The notes under the pieces are model-generated. The model did no database searches. It was not told where the DNA came from and saw nothing but the letters and a program-made list of their open reading frames with translations. Source: Thioalkalivibrio nitratireducens DSM 14787 (lineage in GTDB: Bacteria > Pseudomonadota > Gammaproteobacteria > Ectothiorhodospirales > Ectothiorhodospiraceae). From it: DNA of 64,000 bases. This document shows, piece by piece, positions 1-11,381 of the stretch; the stretch's first letter is position 1, and each line of letters begins with the position of its first letter. Location of the stretch: positions 3,686,501-3,750,500 of the forward strand of contig NC_019902.2 of assembly GCF_000321415.2 (NCBI RefSeq). Reading direction: 5' to 3'. A program made the translations under genes and the position numbers.

Positions 1-34
1 CGCCGGCAAACTCAAGATCGGTTAGGATTTCAAC

Positions 35-634
35 ATGGCCCAGGCACGCAAGGTCCGGCGCAGGCCGGCCCCGCAACACGGCAGCCGTCCGATTCCCGGA
101 TGGGTCTGGCTGCTCGCGGGCATGCTGGTCGGTCTGGCCGTCGCGGCGGTGTTCTACCTGCAGGGCGCGGACCGGATGGGGCAGGATCCCGGCTGGCTCA
201 CCCAGGGCGAGACGGCCACTCCGGCGCCCCCGGCCCAGGAACCGAGGCCCGAGCCCGTCCCGCAGGATCGCACCCGCTTCCAGTTCTACGAGCTGCTGCC
301 CCAGGATGAGGTACGGGTACCGCCTCCGCCGGCGCCCACGACTCCCCGGGTCGCCACCCCCGAACCGGCTCCGACCCCGGAAAGCCGCTCCGAACCCCAG
401 GGCCGCGTGCTCTTGCAGACCGGCTCGTTCCGGCGGTACGCGCAGGCCGACGAGATGAAAGCGCGGCTGGCGATGATGGGGCTGCAGGCGAACATCCGCG
501 AGGTCCAAGTAAACGGGCAGACGTTCCACCGGGTGTACCTGGGACCGTTCGACAGCGACGCCCAGGTCAACCGCACCCTGGAGCGACTGCGGCGCGAGAA
601 CATCGAGGCCCTGCGCCTGCCCGCCTCCGGCTGA
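35..634 (+). CDS. SPOR-domain inner-membrane protein (FtsN-like)
   Basis: This 199-residue bitopic protein is probably periplasmic and binds denuded peptidoglycan at the septum. A basic cytoplasmic N-terminus is followed by one membrane segment at about residues 22-42 and a Pro-rich linker at about 55-120. A SPOR domain occupies residues 122-197, with the typical openings LLQTGSF and VYLGPF. An AGGA-like ribosome site lies just before the ATG. The stop codon shares one base with the ATG of hrpA, so the two are translationally coupled. SPOR proteins bind septal glycan strands, but which partner this one serves cannot be told from sequence. It is shorter than typical FtsN. Confidence 0.85.
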   Translation: MAQARKVRRRPAPQHGSRPIPGWVWLLAGMLVGLAVAAVFYLQGADRMGQDPGWLTQGETATPAPPAQEPRPEPVPQDRTRFQFYELLPQDEVRVPPPPAPTTPRVATPEPAPTPESRSEPQGRVLLQTGSFRRYAQADEMKARLAMMGLQANIREVQVNGQTFHRVYLGPFDSDAQVNRTLERLRRENIEALRLPASG

Positions 635-3600
635 TGACCACTCCGGCGCCGCCTGCGCCGGTCCGGGAGCTGGAAGCGCGGATCCCGGACCTTCTTCGCC
701 GCGACGAGGCCGCGCTGCGCACGCTGCTGGACCGCGCCACACGGCGCCTCGCGCGCGAGCAACCGGCGGACCGCCTGCTCGCGCAGGCCGCGCGTTACCT
801 CGACGAAGCCCTGCTGCGGGCGGAGGCGTTCCGCGCGACGCTGCCCGAGCCCCGCTACGCGGACGACCTGCCCATTCATGCCGCGCGCGAGCGCATCGTC
901 GCGACGATCCAGAACCACGCGGTCACGGTGCTGTGCGGCGAGACCGGATCCGGCAAGACCACGCAACTGCCGAAGCTCTGCCTGGATGCAGGGCGCGGCC
1001 GCCGGGGACGGGTCGGGCACACCCAGCCGCGCAGGATCGCCGCCCGATCGGTGGCGGCGCGCATCGCCGAGGAACTGGGGTCGGAGGTCGGCGCCGCGGT
1101 CGGGTACAAGGTGCGCTTCAATGATCAGACGGGCCCCGACACCCACATCAAGCTGATGACCGACGGAATCCTGCTCGCGGAACTGCGCCAGGACCCCGAC
1201 CTGCTCGGCTACGACACGCTGATCATCGACGAAGCCCACGAACGCAGCCTGAACATCGACTTCCTGCTGGGCTATCTGAAAAGGCTGCTGCCGCGCCGGC
1301 CGGATCTGCGCCTGATCATCACCTCGGCGACGCTGGATCCGGAACGGCTGGCCGCTTTCTTCGGCGACGCGCCGATCCTGGAAGTCCCGGGGCGCGCCTG
1401 GCCGGTCGAGGTTCGCTACCGCCCGCTGCAGGCACCCGACGACGACCCCTCCCGGGAACCCGCCGCCGGCAGCCGCCCCGAACGCGACCTGTTCGACGGC
1501 ATCGCCGACGCAGTCGCCGAGTGCTGCCGCGAAGGCCCTGGCGACATCCTGGTGTTCCTGCCCGGCGAGCGCGAAATCCGCGACGCGGCGCTGCGCCTGC
1601 GCCGCGAACAGCCGGCGCATACCGAGATCCTGCCGCTGTACGCCCGGCTCTCGGCGGCGGAGCAGAGCCGGGTATTCCGGCCCCACCCCGGCCGGCGCAT
1701 CGTGCTCGCGACCAACGTCGCGGAAACCGCGCTGACGGTGCCCGGCATCCGCTTCGTGATCGACACCGGGCTGGCGCGGATCTCGCGCTATTCCTGGCGC
1801 TCGCGGGTACAGCGGCTGAGCCTGGAGCCGGTCGCACAGGATTCCTGCAACCAGCGCGCCGGCCGCTGCGGACGCCTGGGCCCCGGCATCTGCTACCGGC
1901 TGTTCAGCGACGAGGACTACGCGCTGCGGCCCGAACACTCGGACCCGGAGATTCTGCGCTCGAACCTGGCCGCGGTGATCCTGCAGATGGCGGCGCTGGG
2001 GCTGGGCGATCCCCGGCACTTCCCGTTCGTCGATCCGCCCGACCCGCGGCTGATCCGCGACGGCTACCGGCTGCTCGAGGAACTGCACGCAGTCGATGGC
2101 AAGGGCCGCATCACCGCGCACGGCCGCCGGCTCGCGCATTTTCCGGTCGATCCGCGCTTCGCGGCGATGCTGCTTGCCGGCGGCGAGCGCGGCGTGCTGA
2201 CCGAGACGCTGACCATCGCGAGCTTTCTGGCACTTCAGGATCCGCGCGAGCGTCCGGCCGAGCACGCTCAGGCCGCCGACGAGGCACAGCGCGTCTTTCG
2301 CGTCGAGGGCTCCGATTTCCTGACCATCGTGCAGATCTGGAACGCCTGGCACCGTACCCGCGAGGAGCTCGGCAGCAGTGCGCTGAAACGCTGGTGCCGG
2401 GAACACTTCCTGTCCTACCTGCGCATGCGGGAATGGCAGGAACTGCGCGCCCAGCTTGCGACGCTTGCGCGCCAACTCGATCTGCACCGCAACGAACAAG
2501 CGGCCGACCCGGAGCCCCTGCACAAGGCGCTGCTCGCGGGCCTGCTGGGGCATGTCGGCCGCAAGACCGAACGCGGCGACTACCTCGGCACGCGCAACCG
2601 GCATTTCCAGATCCACCCCGGGTCGGGGCTCGCGAAGAAGCGCCCGGACTGGATCATGGCCGCCGAGATCGCCGAAACCACTCGCGTCTATGCCCGCGAG
2701 GTCGCGTCGATCCGTCCCGACTGGATCCTGGAGGTCGGCCCGCATCTGCTGAAGCACCACGTCCACGAGCCGCATTTCCAGGCGCGCGACGGGCGCGTCG
2801 GCGCCTGGGACCGGATCACGCTGTACGGGCTGGTGGTCGCGCCGCGCGCACCGGTGAACTTCGCCCGTCACGATCCGCAGGAGGCCCGGCGGCTGTTCAT
2901 CCAGCACGGGCTGGTCGAGGGCCAGCTGCGCTCGCGCTCGCGCGGACTCGCCGCGAACCGGGCCGCAGTCGCCGAGATTGCCGAACTGGAGGCGCGCGGA
3001 CGCCGGCGCGATCTGCTCGCCGAGGAAGATCGCCTGCGCGCGTTCTACGACGCCCGCCTGCCCCCCGAAATCGTCGATGGCCCCGGCTTCGAGGCGTGGT
3101 GCCGCCGGGCCGAACGGGCAGACCCGGACCTCCTGCGCATCGAGCCCGCGGAACTGATGAACGAGCCCGGGGCCGCGTTGCCCCAAGGCGCCTATCCCGA
3201 TGCGCTCGAGATCCAGGGCATCCGCCTGCCGCTGGGCTACCGCTTCGAACCCGGCCAGCCGGACGACGGCGTGACCGCGACGGTGCCGATCGCAGCGCTG
3301 AACGGCCTGCCCGACTGGCTCGGGGACTGGTTGGTGCCGGGGCTGCTGGAAGAGCGTGTGACCGGGCTGTTACGCAGCCTGCCGAAGGGACTGCGCCGCA
3401 ATTTCGTTCCGGCCCCGGAATTCGCGCGCGCCGCGCTCGAGCGCATGCCCGCTGCAGAGGGGCCGCTGCTGCCCGCGCTGACCGAAGCGCTGGAAGCGAT
3501 CACCGGCACCCGCGTGCCCGCTGAAGCCTGGCGTCCGGAGCAGCTGGAACCGCACCTGCAGATGCGCTTTCGCGTGCTCGAACCCGACGGTGCCGAAGCC

Positions 3601-4587
3601 GCCAGCGGCCGCGACTTGCCGGCGCTGAAGCGCGGCCTCGGCGACAGCGCTGGCGCCCACTTCGACGCCACCCGCCCCGACGACATCGCCCGCGACGGGA
3701 TCACCATTTGGGATTTCGGGCCATTGCCGGAGTTCGTCGAGTTCGAACACCAGGGCGCACAGCTGCGCGCCTACCCAGCGCTGGTCGATGCCGGCGACAG
3801 CGTGTCGCTGCGCCTGGAATCGGATCCCGACAACGCCCGCCGGCTGCACCGCGGCGGGCTGCGCCGGCTGTTCCTGCTCGGGTCGCACCGGATCGTGCGC
3901 GACCTGCGCCGGCAGTTGCCCGACATTCAGCGCGCCTGCCTGCACTATGCGGCACTCGGCAACTGCGAGGCCTTGCGCGAGCAGATCCTGGCCGCCGCAG
4001 CCGAACGGGTGTTCCTGGCCGAGACCCCGTGGCCGTGCGACGCCGAGGCGTTTCGCGGGCGGCTCGAGGCGGGCCAGCCCCGGCTGAGTGCGATCACCAT
4101 GGAACTCGCGCAGCTCTCGGCGCGGATCCTCGCCGACTGGCACGACCTGCGCCGCCGGCTTGACGGCGACCTGCCACTGTCGTGGATCGAGGCCGGGCGC
4201 GACATCCGCGACCAGCTCGCGCACCTCGTGCCCGCGGATTTCCTGCTGGCCACGCCGCCGGAGGTGCTGCGCGAGCTGCCCCGCTACCTGCAGGCCATCA
4301 CACGCCGGCTAGAGCGTCTGGAACACACGCCGGACAAGGACCGGCGCCTGCGGGTCGACATCGAACCGATGTGGGACGAAGCCAAGCGCCTGCGCGCCGC
4401 CCACCCGGAGGATCCGGCCGTGCTCCGGTTCCGCTACCGGGTCGAGGAGCTGCGGGTCTCGGTGTTCGCGCAGGAACTCGGCACCCTCGAGAAGGTGTCG
4501 ATCCCGCGCCTCGCCCGGGAACTGGATGAACTGCGCCGGTCCCTCACCGTACCTCCGCCGAACACGCGCCGGGCCCGCGGGCGCTGA
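634..4587 (+). CDS. hrpA: ATP-dependent RNA helicase HrpA (DEAH box)
   Basis: The product has 1317 residues, the normal length for HrpA. Walker A (GETGSGKTT) is near residue 102, DEAH is at 199-202 and the SAT motif is near 230. The helicase C domain contains the QRAGRCGR motif VI. HA2 and OB-fold regions follow, then the long C-terminal DUF3418 region that distinguishes HrpA from smaller DEAH proteins. Family members act on RNA in the cytoplasm; E. coli HrpA is linked to mRNA processing and resolving stalled ribosomes. The gene overlaps the SPOR gene by one base (TGATG). Confidence 0.95.
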   Translation: MTTPAPPAPVRELEARIPDLLRRDEAALRTLLDRATRRLAREQPADRLLAQAARYLDEALLRAEAFRATLPEPRYADDLPIHAARERIVATIQNHAVTVLCGETGSGKTTQLPKLCLDAGRGRRGRVGHTQPRRIAARSVAARIAEELGSEVGAAVGYKVRFNDQTGPDTHIKLMTDGILLAELRQDPDLLGYDTLIIDEAHERSLNIDFLLGYLKRLLPRRPDLRLIITSATLDPERLAAFFGDAPILEVPGRAWPVEVRYRPLQAPDDDPSREPAAGSRPERDLFDGIADAVAECCREGPGDILVFLPGEREIRDAALRLRREQPAHTEILPLYARLSAAEQSRVFRPHPGRRIVLATNVAETALTVPGIRFVIDTGLARISRYSWRSRVQRLSLEPVAQDSCNQRAGRCGRLGPGICYRLFSDEDYALRPEHSDPEILRSNLAAVILQMAALGLGDPRHFPFVDPPDPRLIRDGYRLLEELHAVDGKGRITAHGRRLAHFPVDPRFAAMLLAGGERGVLTETLTIASFLALQDPRERPAEHAQAADEAQRVFRVEGSDFLTIVQIWNAWHRTREELGSSALKRWCREHFLSYLRMREWQELRAQLATLARQLDLHRNEQAADPEPLHKALLAGLLGHVGRKTERGDYLGTRNRHFQIHPGSGLAKKRPDWIMAAEIAETTRVYAREVASIRPDWILEVGPHLLKHHVHEPHFQARDGRVGAWDRITLYGLVVAPRAPVNFARHDPQEARRLFIQHGLVEGQLRSRSRGLAANRAAVAEIAELEARGRRRDLLAEEDRLRAFYDARLPPEIVDGPGFEAWCRRAERADPDLLRIEPAELMNEPGAALPQGAYPDALEIQGIRLPLGYRFEPGQPDDGVTATVPIAALNGLPDWLGDWLVPGLLEERVTGLLRSLPKGLRRNFVPAPEFARAALERMPAAEGPLLPALTEALEAITGTRVPAEAWRPEQLEPHLQMRFRVLEPDGAEAASGRDLPALKRGLGDSAGAHFDATRPDDIARDGITIWDFGPLPEFVEFEHQGAQLRAYPALVDAGDSVSLRLESDPDNARRLHRGGLRRLFLLGSHRIVRDLRRQLPDIQRACLHYAALGNCEALREQILAAAAERVFLAETPWPCDAEAFRGRLEAGQPRLSAITMELAQLSARILADWHDLRRRLDGDLPLSWIEAGRDIRDQLAHLVPADFLLATPPEVLRELPRYLQAITRRLERLEHTPDKDRRLRVDIEPMWDEAKRLRAAHPEDPAVLRFRYRVEELRVSVFAQELGTLEKVSIPRLARELDELRRSLTVPPPNTRRARGR

Positions 4588-4836
4588 GCGCACGCGATGG
4601 CTCCCCGCGGCGCCCCGGCACCGGATCGCCGATCACGGCCTTCGGCCACTTTCTCTCACCTGCCACCGGCCATCTCGATGCCACGACAACGTCGGGAAAA
4701 CCAAGTGTGGCCCTTATCGGGCAGCGCATGACGGCGCTCTTTTGTGAAGGAGTCGGTCTTTCCGTCGGAGCGCTGGCACTATCTTCAAACCGTGCGACGG
4801 CGGCCATCCGGTCCGCGTATGCGAGAAGGAGCGAGG

Positions 4837-5865
4837 ATGATGAACCCGAAAATGCTTGCGGGCCTGGCCTTTGCCGGCATCGCGATGTTGCAACTGGCCG
4901 CCTGCGGTGGCGGTGGTGGTTCCGAGGGTGGCACCGGGCACCTGAGCGCCAGCATCACCGACGCGGCCGTGGACGATCTGAAGGCCGTGAACCTCCGGGT
5001 GATCGCGCTGGAACTGCGTCTGCAGGGAGCCGGCGAGGATGACTGGGTGGTCGTCGACGTCCGCGACGAATTCGGGGCCGCCCTCGAATTCAACCTTCTC
5101 GACTACCAGCACGGGGCGACGTTCCCGCTGTTCGAGGACGAGCGCGTGCCGGCGGGTGTGTACGAGCACGCCCGGCTGGTGCTCGAGGCGCCCGCGCGCA
5201 CCCCGGGCGAGTGCATCGGGCAGGATCCGCTGGCCGGCTCCCACGTGGTCGTGGATCAAACCGGGGCGCTGGTACCGTTGTTCGTTCCGAGCGGTGCGAA
5301 CACCGGGGTCAAATTGGCCAGTCCGTTCCGCGTCCCGGTGGATGGCTTCGCGGCCGTGGTGATCGATTTCGACCTGCGCCAGGCACTGCATCAGCCCGCC
5401 GCCTTCCGGAATTCGTGCTATTTCCTGCGCCCGGCCTTCCGGGTGGAAGCCGTTCAGAACACCGGGCGCATCGCGGGCACGGTGGCCCTGCCGCTGCTCG
5501 ACGGCAGCAGCGGTCTGTGCAGCGACCATGACCCGATGACCGGCAATGCAGTCTACGTCTACCAAGGCTGGAACCGGGTCCCGGGCGACATCAACGCCGA
5601 CGAGACCGTGCCGACGGCGGCCCCATTCGCGACCTCCGCGGTGACGTTCGACGCCACCGGCGAGGGTTCCTACACCGTCGCGTTCCTCCCTCCGGGCGAC
5701 TACACGGTGGCTTTCACCTGCCGGGCCGACGAGGAACGCCTACCCGATCCGGATGCGGCGGATGAAGATGAACGCCTGGCCGTCGACGAACTCGACTTCC
5801 AGCAGCCGCAGAACGCGGTGGTCGAGGCGCAGGTCACCACGGTCGTGAACTTCCCGGCCGACTGA
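4837..5865 (+). CDS. DUF4382-domain lipoprotein
   Basis: This 342-residue predicted lipoprotein has a short hydrophobic signal ending in the lipobox LAAC, followed by a run of glycines. The region from about residue 33 (GHLSASITDAAVD) to about 190 matches the DUF4382 pattern of secreted lipoproteins, and the rest resembles a carboxypeptidase-like/Ig-type domain (SYTVAFLPPGDYTVAF). The ATG at 4837 was chosen over upstream starts because GAAGGAG lies five bases before it and it puts the lipobox at the right depth. The C-terminus is acidic, which would suit a haloalkaliphile. The molecular function is unknown. It appears to be a single-gene unit. Confidence 0.8.
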   Translation: MMNPKMLAGLAFAGIAMLQLAACGGGGGSEGGTGHLSASITDAAVDDLKAVNLRVIALELRLQGAGEDDWVVVDVRDEFGAALEFNLLDYQHGATFPLFEDERVPAGVYEHARLVLEAPARTPGECIGQDPLAGSHVVVDQTGALVPLFVPSGANTGVKLASPFRVPVDGFAAVVIDFDLRQALHQPAAFRNSCYFLRPAFRVEAVQNTGRIAGTVALPLLDGSSGLCSDHDPMTGNAVYVYQGWNRVPGDINADETVPTAAPFATSAVTFDATGEGSYTVAFLPPGDYTVAFTCRADEERLPDPDAADEDERLAVDELDFQQPQNAVVEAQVTTVVNFPAD

Positions 5866-6072
5866 ACGCGTCCACGCGTCGCAGCCGGGTGCCTTCAGCG
5901 GGACGGACCCTGCCGCCCGATGCAGGCGATCTGTCTGCACGGACCTGACCCCGGAACGCGGCTGGTTGCACACGGACGCACGGCTGCTGGCCCCTGCGCG
6001 CATGGTCGGGCCCGTATAGAGTGCCTCGCGGCGGATCGGGGCCTGCAGCTTCGCGGTCGGCGCCAGGCCGTT

Positions 6073-6894
6073 TCAGCCGAGTTCGGCCCTGACGCGGGTC
6101 GCGATCTCCTCGACCGACAGATGCGTCACGTCGAGGCGCGGGATACGCTCACGAAACAGGAATTCGTCGATCGCGAGGCACTCGGCACGGCACTGGGCCA
6201 GGCTCGCGTAGCGGCTTCCCGGCCGCCGCCCTTCGCGGATGTCAGCCAGCCGCTCGGGGGAGATCACCAACCCCAGCAAGCGGCCACGCAACCCGCGCAG
6301 TGAACTGGGCAGCCGGGTGTCCCCGGTCAGGTCCTCGGGGATCAGCGGATAATTGGCCGCGAACATGCCGTAGTTCATCGCGAGATAGAGGCAGGTCGGC
6401 GTCTTGCCCGAACGCGACACGCCCATCAGGACCACCTCGGCATGCCCGATGTCGCCGGTGGCAAGGCCGTCGTCATGAGCCAGCGTGAAGTTCAGGGCCT
6501 CGATGCGCCGGTCGTAGCGCGCAATGTCGCCGATGCCGTGTGCCCGACCGGAGACCGACTCGGCCTTGCGCCCAAACACCTGCTCGAGCTGGTCGAGATG
6601 ATCGGAAAAGATGTCCAGTACCGGAATCGGGCACTGCCTGAGCTGCTCGCGCAGCCGCGAATCCGCGAACGTGGCCACGGCCAGGGCAGGCTGGCGCCCT
6701 GACCGCATGCGGGCGAACAGTTCGTCGAGCTGTTCCCGGCTGCGCACGAACGGGCGCAAGTGCCAGCCGGGGTGCAGGCCGTCGAACTGGGTGAGCAGCG
6801 TTCTGGCCAGCGTCTCCGCGGTAATCCCGGTTCCGTCGGAGAGCAGGTAGATCTGCGGCTGCCCTGCGTCAGCCACTCGCCACGACCTCGACAA
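6073..6894 (-). CDS. ppsR: PEP synthase regulatory protein (bifunctional kinase/phosphorylase)
   Basis: This 273-residue DUF299 protein controls PEP synthase by ADP-dependent phosphorylation and Pi-dependent dephosphorylation of a threonine next to the catalytic histidine. The N-terminal motif [12 protein letters not shown] and the P-loop GVSRSGKT (residues 158-165) are both present. The start overlaps the 3' end of ppsA by 26 bases, so the enzyme and its regulator are co-translated. This is the usual ppsA-associated member of the PDRP/PSRP family. Confidence 0.93.
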   Translation of the reverse strand: MSRSWRVADAGQPQIYLLSDGTGITAETLARTLLTQFDGLHPGWHLRPFVRSREQLDELFARMRSGRQPALAVATFADSRLREQLRQCPIPVLDIFSDHLDQLEQVFGRKAESVSGRAHGIGDIARYDRRIEALNFTLAHDDGLATGDIGHAEVVLMGVSRSGKTPTCLYLAMNYGMFAANYPLIPEDLTGDTRLPSSLRGLRGRLLGLVISPERLADIREGRRPGSRYASLAQCRAECLAIDEFLFRERIPRLDVTHLSVEEIATRVRAELG

Positions 6895-9223
6895 GCCGCT
6901 CCCAGGTCGGAATCAACGAGTCCGGGTTCAGTGACATGCTCTCGATGCCCTCGGCAACCAGCCACTCGGCCAGGTCCATGTGATCCGACGGGCCCTGGCC
7001 GCAGATGCCCACGTACTTGCCCTTTTCGCGCGCGGTGCGGATCGCCATCGACAGCAGTGCCTTCACCGCGTCGTCCCGCTCGTCGAAGCCTGCGGCCACC
7101 AGCGCGGAGTCGCGGTCCAGGCCCAGGGTCAACTGGGTCAGGTCGTTGGACCCGATCGAGAAGCCGTCGAACAGATCGAGGAACCGGTTAGCCAGCAGCG
7201 CATTGGAGGGGATCTCGCACATCATCACCACCTTGAGCCCGTTCTCGCCGCGCTTTAGCCCTTCCTCTTCCAGTACCGACAGCACACCTTGCGCCTCGTC
7301 CAGGGTGCGCACGAAGGGCACCATGACCTGCACGTTGTCGAGCCCCATGTCCTCACGCACGCGCTTCAGCGCGCGGCACTCCATCGAGAACGCGGGCCGG
7401 AACGAGTCCGCGAGGTACCGGGACGCGCCCCGGAATCCCAGCATCGGGTTCTCCTCGTCGGGCTCATAGGCGCGGCCGCCGAGCAGGTGCGCATATTCGT
7501 TGCTCTTGAAGTCGGACAGCCGGACGATCACCGGCTGCGGCGCGAAGGCCGCGGCGAGCGTACCGATGCCTTCGCTGAGGCGGCGCACGAAGAAATCCTC
7601 AGGGCTTTCGAAGCCGGCGATGCGCGTCGCGATCTCGGCCCGAACGTCCTCCGGCACCTTCGGATAGTCGAGCAGCGCCAGCGGGTGAATGCCGATGTGG
7701 CTGTTGATGATGAACTCGAGTCGCGCCAGCCCGATGCCGGCGTGGGGAAGGCGCGAGAAAGCGTAGGCACGCCCTGGGTTAGCGACGTTCAGCATCAGTT
7801 TTACCGGCAATGGCGGGAGATCGCCGGCCGAGGTTCGCTGTACCTCGAACGGGATCCGCCCGTCGTAGACGTAGCCGTCGTCGCCCTCGGCGCAGGACAC
7901 AGTGGCCTCGACGCCGTCGGTCAGCACCTCGGTGGCGTCGCCGCAGCCGACCACCGCGGGAATGCCCATCTCGCGGGCGATGATCGCCGCGTGGCAGGTG
8001 CGGCCCCCACGGTTGGTCACGATCGCGGAGGCGCGTTTCATGATCGGTTCCCAGTCCGGGTCGGTCATGTCCGCGACCAGGATGTCGCCCCGTTCCACTG
8101 CGTGCATCGCGTCGGGGGACTCGACGACGCGAATGCGGCCGGCACCGATGCGGGCACCGATCGCGCGGCCCACCGCCAGCGGCTTTTGGTCGTGCGGCGC
8201 GAGACGGTAGCTCTCGCTGACCCCGACCTCGACGCGACTTTCCACCGTCTCGGGCCGGGCCTGCACGATCATCAGTTCCCCGGTCTCGCCGTCCTCGGCC
8301 CACTCGATGTCCATCGGACGGCCGTAGTGATCCTCGATCGCCACCGCGTAGCGGCCGAGCGTCTGCGCCTGCTCGTCGGACAGGCAGAAGCGGGTGCGCA
8401 GATCCTCGGGTGTATCCTCGACGCGCGTGCCGCCGCTGTCGGTCAGGACCATGCGGATCGCCTTGCTGCCCAGGGTCCGGCCGATGATCGCGTTCTTGCC
8501 GGAACGCAGGGCCGGCTTGTACAGCTGGTATTCGTCGGGGTTCACCGAACCCTGCACCACGGTCTCGCCGAGCCCCCAGGCACCGGTGATGAACACCGCG
8601 TCGCGGAAGCCGGTCTCGGTATCCAGCGTGAACACCACGCCGCTGCAGCCGATATCCGAGCGCACCATGCGCTGCACGCCGGCCGACAATGCCACCTCGT
8701 CGTGCGCGAAGCCCTGGTGCTCGCGGTAGGCGATCGCTCGGTCATTGTAGAGACTCGCGAAAACCTGGCGCAGCGCGCGCAGCACCGCGTCGATGCCGCG
8801 GACGTTCAGGTAGGTCTCCTGCTGACCGGCGAACGAGGCCTCGGGCAGATCCTCCGCGGTCGCGGAGGATCGCACCGCCACCGGCACGTCATCGCCGAGA
8901 CGCGCATAGTGTTCCCGGACCTGGGCCTCCAGTTCCGGCAGCAGCGGCGTCTGCTCGATCCAGTCGCGCACTTCCCGACCCGCGGACTGCAGCGCCTGGA
9001 TGTCGTCGATGTCCAGGCCGGCGAGACGCTCCTGGATGCGACGATCCAACCCGTTCTGGGCCAGGTGGGCCCGGAAGGCATCCGCGGTGGTCGCGAAGCC
9101 CCCGGGAACCTGGACTCCCGCCTCGGCGAGATTGCCCAAGAGTTCGCCCAGCGAGGCGTTCTTGCCGCCCACCTGGGCGACGTCGCCCATGGTCAGTTCG
9201 GCGAGGTCGATTACCCAACTCAT
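6869..9223 (-). CDS. ppsA: Phosphoenolpyruvate synthase
   Basis: PpsA converts pyruvate, ATP and water to PEP, AMP and Pi, feeding gluconeogenesis. The ATG at 9223 is chosen because an AAGGAGA site precedes it and the protein then begins with the family sequence MSWVIDL (784 residues). The N-terminal half is the ATP-binding PPDK domain ([10 protein letters not shown] near the start). The swivelling domain carries the phosphohistidine His411 in GGRTCHAAI. The C-terminal barrel ends with the CGQGPSD motif. It lies 22 bases downstream of the lytic transglycosylase gene and overlaps ppsR. In a sulfur-oxidising autotroph it would draw pyruvate back into biosynthesis. Confidence 0.95.
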   Translation of the reverse strand: MSWVIDLAELTMGDVAQVGGKNASLGELLGNLAEAGVQVPGGFATTADAFRAHLAQNGLDRRIQERLAGLDIDDIQALQSAGREVRDWIEQTPLLPELEAQVREHYARLGDDVPVAVRSSATAEDLPEASFAGQQETYLNVRGIDAVLRALRQVFASLYNDRAIAYREHQGFAHDEVALSAGVQRMVRSDIGCSGVVFTLDTETGFRDAVFITGAWGLGETVVQGSVNPDEYQLYKPALRSGKNAIIGRTLGSKAIRMVLTDSGGTRVEDTPEDLRTRFCLSDEQAQTLGRYAVAIEDHYGRPMDIEWAEDGETGELMIVQARPETVESRVEVGVSESYRLAPHDQKPLAVGRAIGARIGAGRIRVVESPDAMHAVERGDILVADMTDPDWEPIMKRASAIVTNRGGRTCHAAIIAREMGIPAVVGCGDATEVLTDGVEATVSCAEGDDGYVYDGRIPFEVQRTSAGDLPPLPVKLMLNVANPGRAYAFSRLPHAGIGLARLEFIINSHIGIHPLALLDYPKVPEDVRAEIATRIAGFESPEDFFVRRLSEGIGTLAAAFAPQPVIVRLSDFKSNEYAHLLGGRAYEPDEENPMLGFRGASRYLADSFRPAFSMECRALKRVREDMGLDNVQVMVPFVRTLDEAQGVLSVLEEEGLKRGENGLKVVMMCEIPSNALLANRFLDLFDGFSIGSNDLTQLTLGLDRDSALVAAGFDERDDAVKALLSMAIRTAREKGKYVGICGQGPSDHMDLAEWLVAEGIESMSLNPDSLIPTWERLVEVVASG

Positions 9224-9245
9224 TTCCTGTCTCCTTGGAGGAAGT

Positions 9246-11381
9246 TCAATTCGGAAGCGGTGCAACCCGGCCGGCGAGCCCGTTCGAACCGCCTGCCGCG
9301 GCCTCTGGGACTTGCACCAGCTGTTCTTCGGTCAACTGTACATATGCCTTGTAGCGGGCACTGATGCGGTCGACGTAGGCCACCGGTTCGCTACCGCGCA
9401 CGTAGCCGTGGCGAGCCTGCGAGAAGTAGCGGCGCTGCGAAAGCAGCAGCATCGCATTCTCGACGTTGTCGAACCAGCGGTCCCGGTCCCAGCCCTTCTG
9501 TGCGGCCAGCCGGCGCGCGTCGATCACATGCCCGAGACCGGCATTGTAGGCGGCCAGCGCGAACCAGACACGGTCGGCGACCGACAGATCGTCGGAAAAC
9601 CGTTCGCGCATGTTGTGCAGATAGCGTATCCCGCCGCGCACGTTGGCTTGGGGGTCGGTGAGATCTTTCACCCCCAGTTCGGCCGCGGTGCGCGGCATCA
9701 GCTGCATCAGCCCCGTGGCCCCGTAGGGCGAGCGGGCCTGCGGGTCGAAACGGCTCTCCTGATACATCTGGGCGACGATCAGCCGCCAGTCGAAATCCAG
9801 CGGCTCCGCGTGTTGGCGCACCAGGTCGTCCCAGGGCGAGAGTTGCCCGGTCCCCCGCACGCGCTCGTCCTGGTGGCGCCGAATATTGCGTTCATCCCGG
9901 AAATATCGCCGATACAGAATGTTGTAGATCTTGCCACGGTACTCCACCCGGAAGAACTCGTTCAGCGCCTCGTGCAGTGCCTGGTCGGCCAGGCGCACGG
10001 CCCAGGCGTGTTCGATCGGTTCTCCGACCGGGAACTGCCGGCGAATGTCGTCGCGCTGCGCCAATTCGACCGCGAGCAGGTGTTCCTCGAGCACCGCGTA
10101 ATCGAACTCGCCTGCCAACAGACGCAGAACCACCTCTTCTGCATCGCCGACCATGGAGAGCGGCACCAGCGTGAATCCGTGCTGCGCGGACAGCGGACTC
10201 AGTTCCTCCCAGAGCTGACTGTCCGCAGCTGCGGCAACGGTGCTGCCGCCCACGGCATCCCAGTCGTCGATTTCACCTACCCCGGCCCGGCTGACCAGGT
10301 AGGGCTGGACGAAATGCCAGGGCCGGGTGTAGGAGACCGGACGCACCTCCTCCAGGTCGCTGATCTCGAGGAAACCGCCGGCGATATCGGCCCGCCCGGT
10401 CTCCAGCCACTCGAAGACCAGATCCGGCCGGGGCGGCACCACGACCTCGAGGCGCATGCCCTGCTGTTCCGCGAAACGCCTGGCCAGTTCGTACTCGAAA
10501 CCAACCAGTTCCCCGCGCCAGAGGAAATAGGAGGCCGCGGTATTCGGCAGCAGGATTCGCAGCACCCGGCGTTCCTTCAATTCAGGCAGATCCCCCAGGT
10601 ACTGTACCTCGCGCGGACGCGTCAGCTGCTCGGTGGTCAGGAAGCGGTTCAGCGCCGCGAGGAGGTCGGGCGTATCTCGGCGCACGGCCCAGGCGATCGC
10701 CTGCCGCTCGCCCAGCACGAACGCCCGGCGCAGGTCGTCACGGTACCCGAGATACATCTCCGCGATGTTGCTGTCCCGAACCGTGGCGTCGATATGCCCG
10801 GCCGCGATCATGTCGAGCGGCGCCTCGTCGTCGAAGTGATCCGGAGTCGGCAGCAGGTGCAGGTGCAGGTCGGGATGGTCCTCGCGCAACGCGGACAGGG
10901 TTTCCCAGAACGAGGTGGCCGGATCGGCCATGATCCGGCGCCCGCTCAGATCGTCGATCGACTCGATGCTTTCGTCGCTGGCCGAGACCAGCACCACCTC
11001 GTAAACATGATCGATCGGCAGCGAGAAATCGACGCGCTCCTGGCGGGCCTCGGTCACGGTCAGATTCGCAGCGACCAGATCGGCTCGACCCTGTTCCAGC
11101 AGCGGCAGCATCTCGCCGAGCCGGAACACCGGAACCAGCTCCAGATCCAGACCGAGGGACGCGGCAAACGACTCTGCCAGTTCCCTCTGCAGCGCCATCG
11201 GCGACCCCTGGCGGGGCAACGACGGCTCTCCGAGCGCGGTTCCAGGGACGACCACCCTCAGGCTGCCGCGCTCGAGCAGCGCATCGAGGTCTCCGGTCTC
11301 GATGTCATCGACAGCGGGGGCACCGCAGCCGGCGAGGGGAAGCGCGAGCAGCACGAACGACATCAGCCAGCGTATCAGCAT
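9246..11381 (-). CDS. MltF-like lytic transglycosylase with two SBP domains
   Basis: This is a 711-residue lipoprotein with a signal ending LALPLAGC. Two consecutive family 3 periplasmic-binding modules follow, at about residues 40-260 (opening LRVVVPG) and 265-490 (opening LRILLPN). An SLT domain occupies about 550-670, with the catalytic glutamate in QESRFD, the GLMQLMP motif and AAYNAG. E. coli MltF has one binding module and about 500 residues, so the duplicated sensor half is unusual. It cleaves glycan strands in the periplasm, and the binding modules probably sense muropeptide-like ligands. An upstream GTG at 11396 is in frame, but the ATG at 11381 gives a better signal peptide. It is the first gene of a run with ppsA and ppsR. 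Confidence 0.88.
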   Translation of the reverse strand: MLIRWLMSFVLLALPLAGCGAPAVDDIETGDLDALLERGSLRVVVPGTALGEPSLPRQGSPMALQRELAESFAASLGLDLELVPVFRLGEMLPLLEQGRADLVAANLTVTEARQERVDFSLPIDHVYEVVLVSASDESIESIDDLSGRRIMADPATSFWETLSALREDHPDLHLHLLPTPDHFDDEAPLDMIAAGHIDATVRDSNIAEMYLGYRDDLRRAFVLGERQAIAWAVRRDTPDLLAALNRFLTTEQLTRPREVQYLGDLPELKERRVLRILLPNTAASYFLWRGELVGFEYELARRFAEQQGMRLEVVVPPRPDLVFEWLETGRADIAGGFLEISDLEEVRPVSYTRPWHFVQPYLVSRAGVGEIDDWDAVGGSTVAAAADSQLWEELSPLSAQHGFTLVPLSMVGDAEEVVLRLLAGEFDYAVLEEHLLAVELAQRDDIRRQFPVGEPIEHAWAVRLADQALHEALNEFFRVEYRGKIYNILYRRYFRDERNIRRHQDERVRGTGQLSPWDDLVRQHAEPLDFDWRLIVAQMYQESRFDPQARSPYGATGLMQLMPRTAAELGVKDLTDPQANVRGGIRYLHNMRERFSDDLSVADRVWFALAAYNAGLGHVIDARRLAAQKGWDRDRWFDNVENAMLLLSQRRYFSQARHGYVRGSEPVAYVDRISARYKAYVQLTEEQLVQVPEAAAGGSNGLAGRVAPLPN

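Noticed and set aside
1-34. Seven open codons ending in TAG at 23-25 (AGKLKIG), possible end of an upstream gene
   Set aside because: Too short to distinguish from chance; no family end matches it.
286-3186. 966-codon open frame on the minus strand
   Set aside because: It lies opposite hrpA and gives a low-complexity Arg/Ala/Gln-rich translation. It is a high-GC shadow frame.
7289-9364. 691-codon open frame on the plus strand
   Set aside because: Antisense of ppsA, without domain character.
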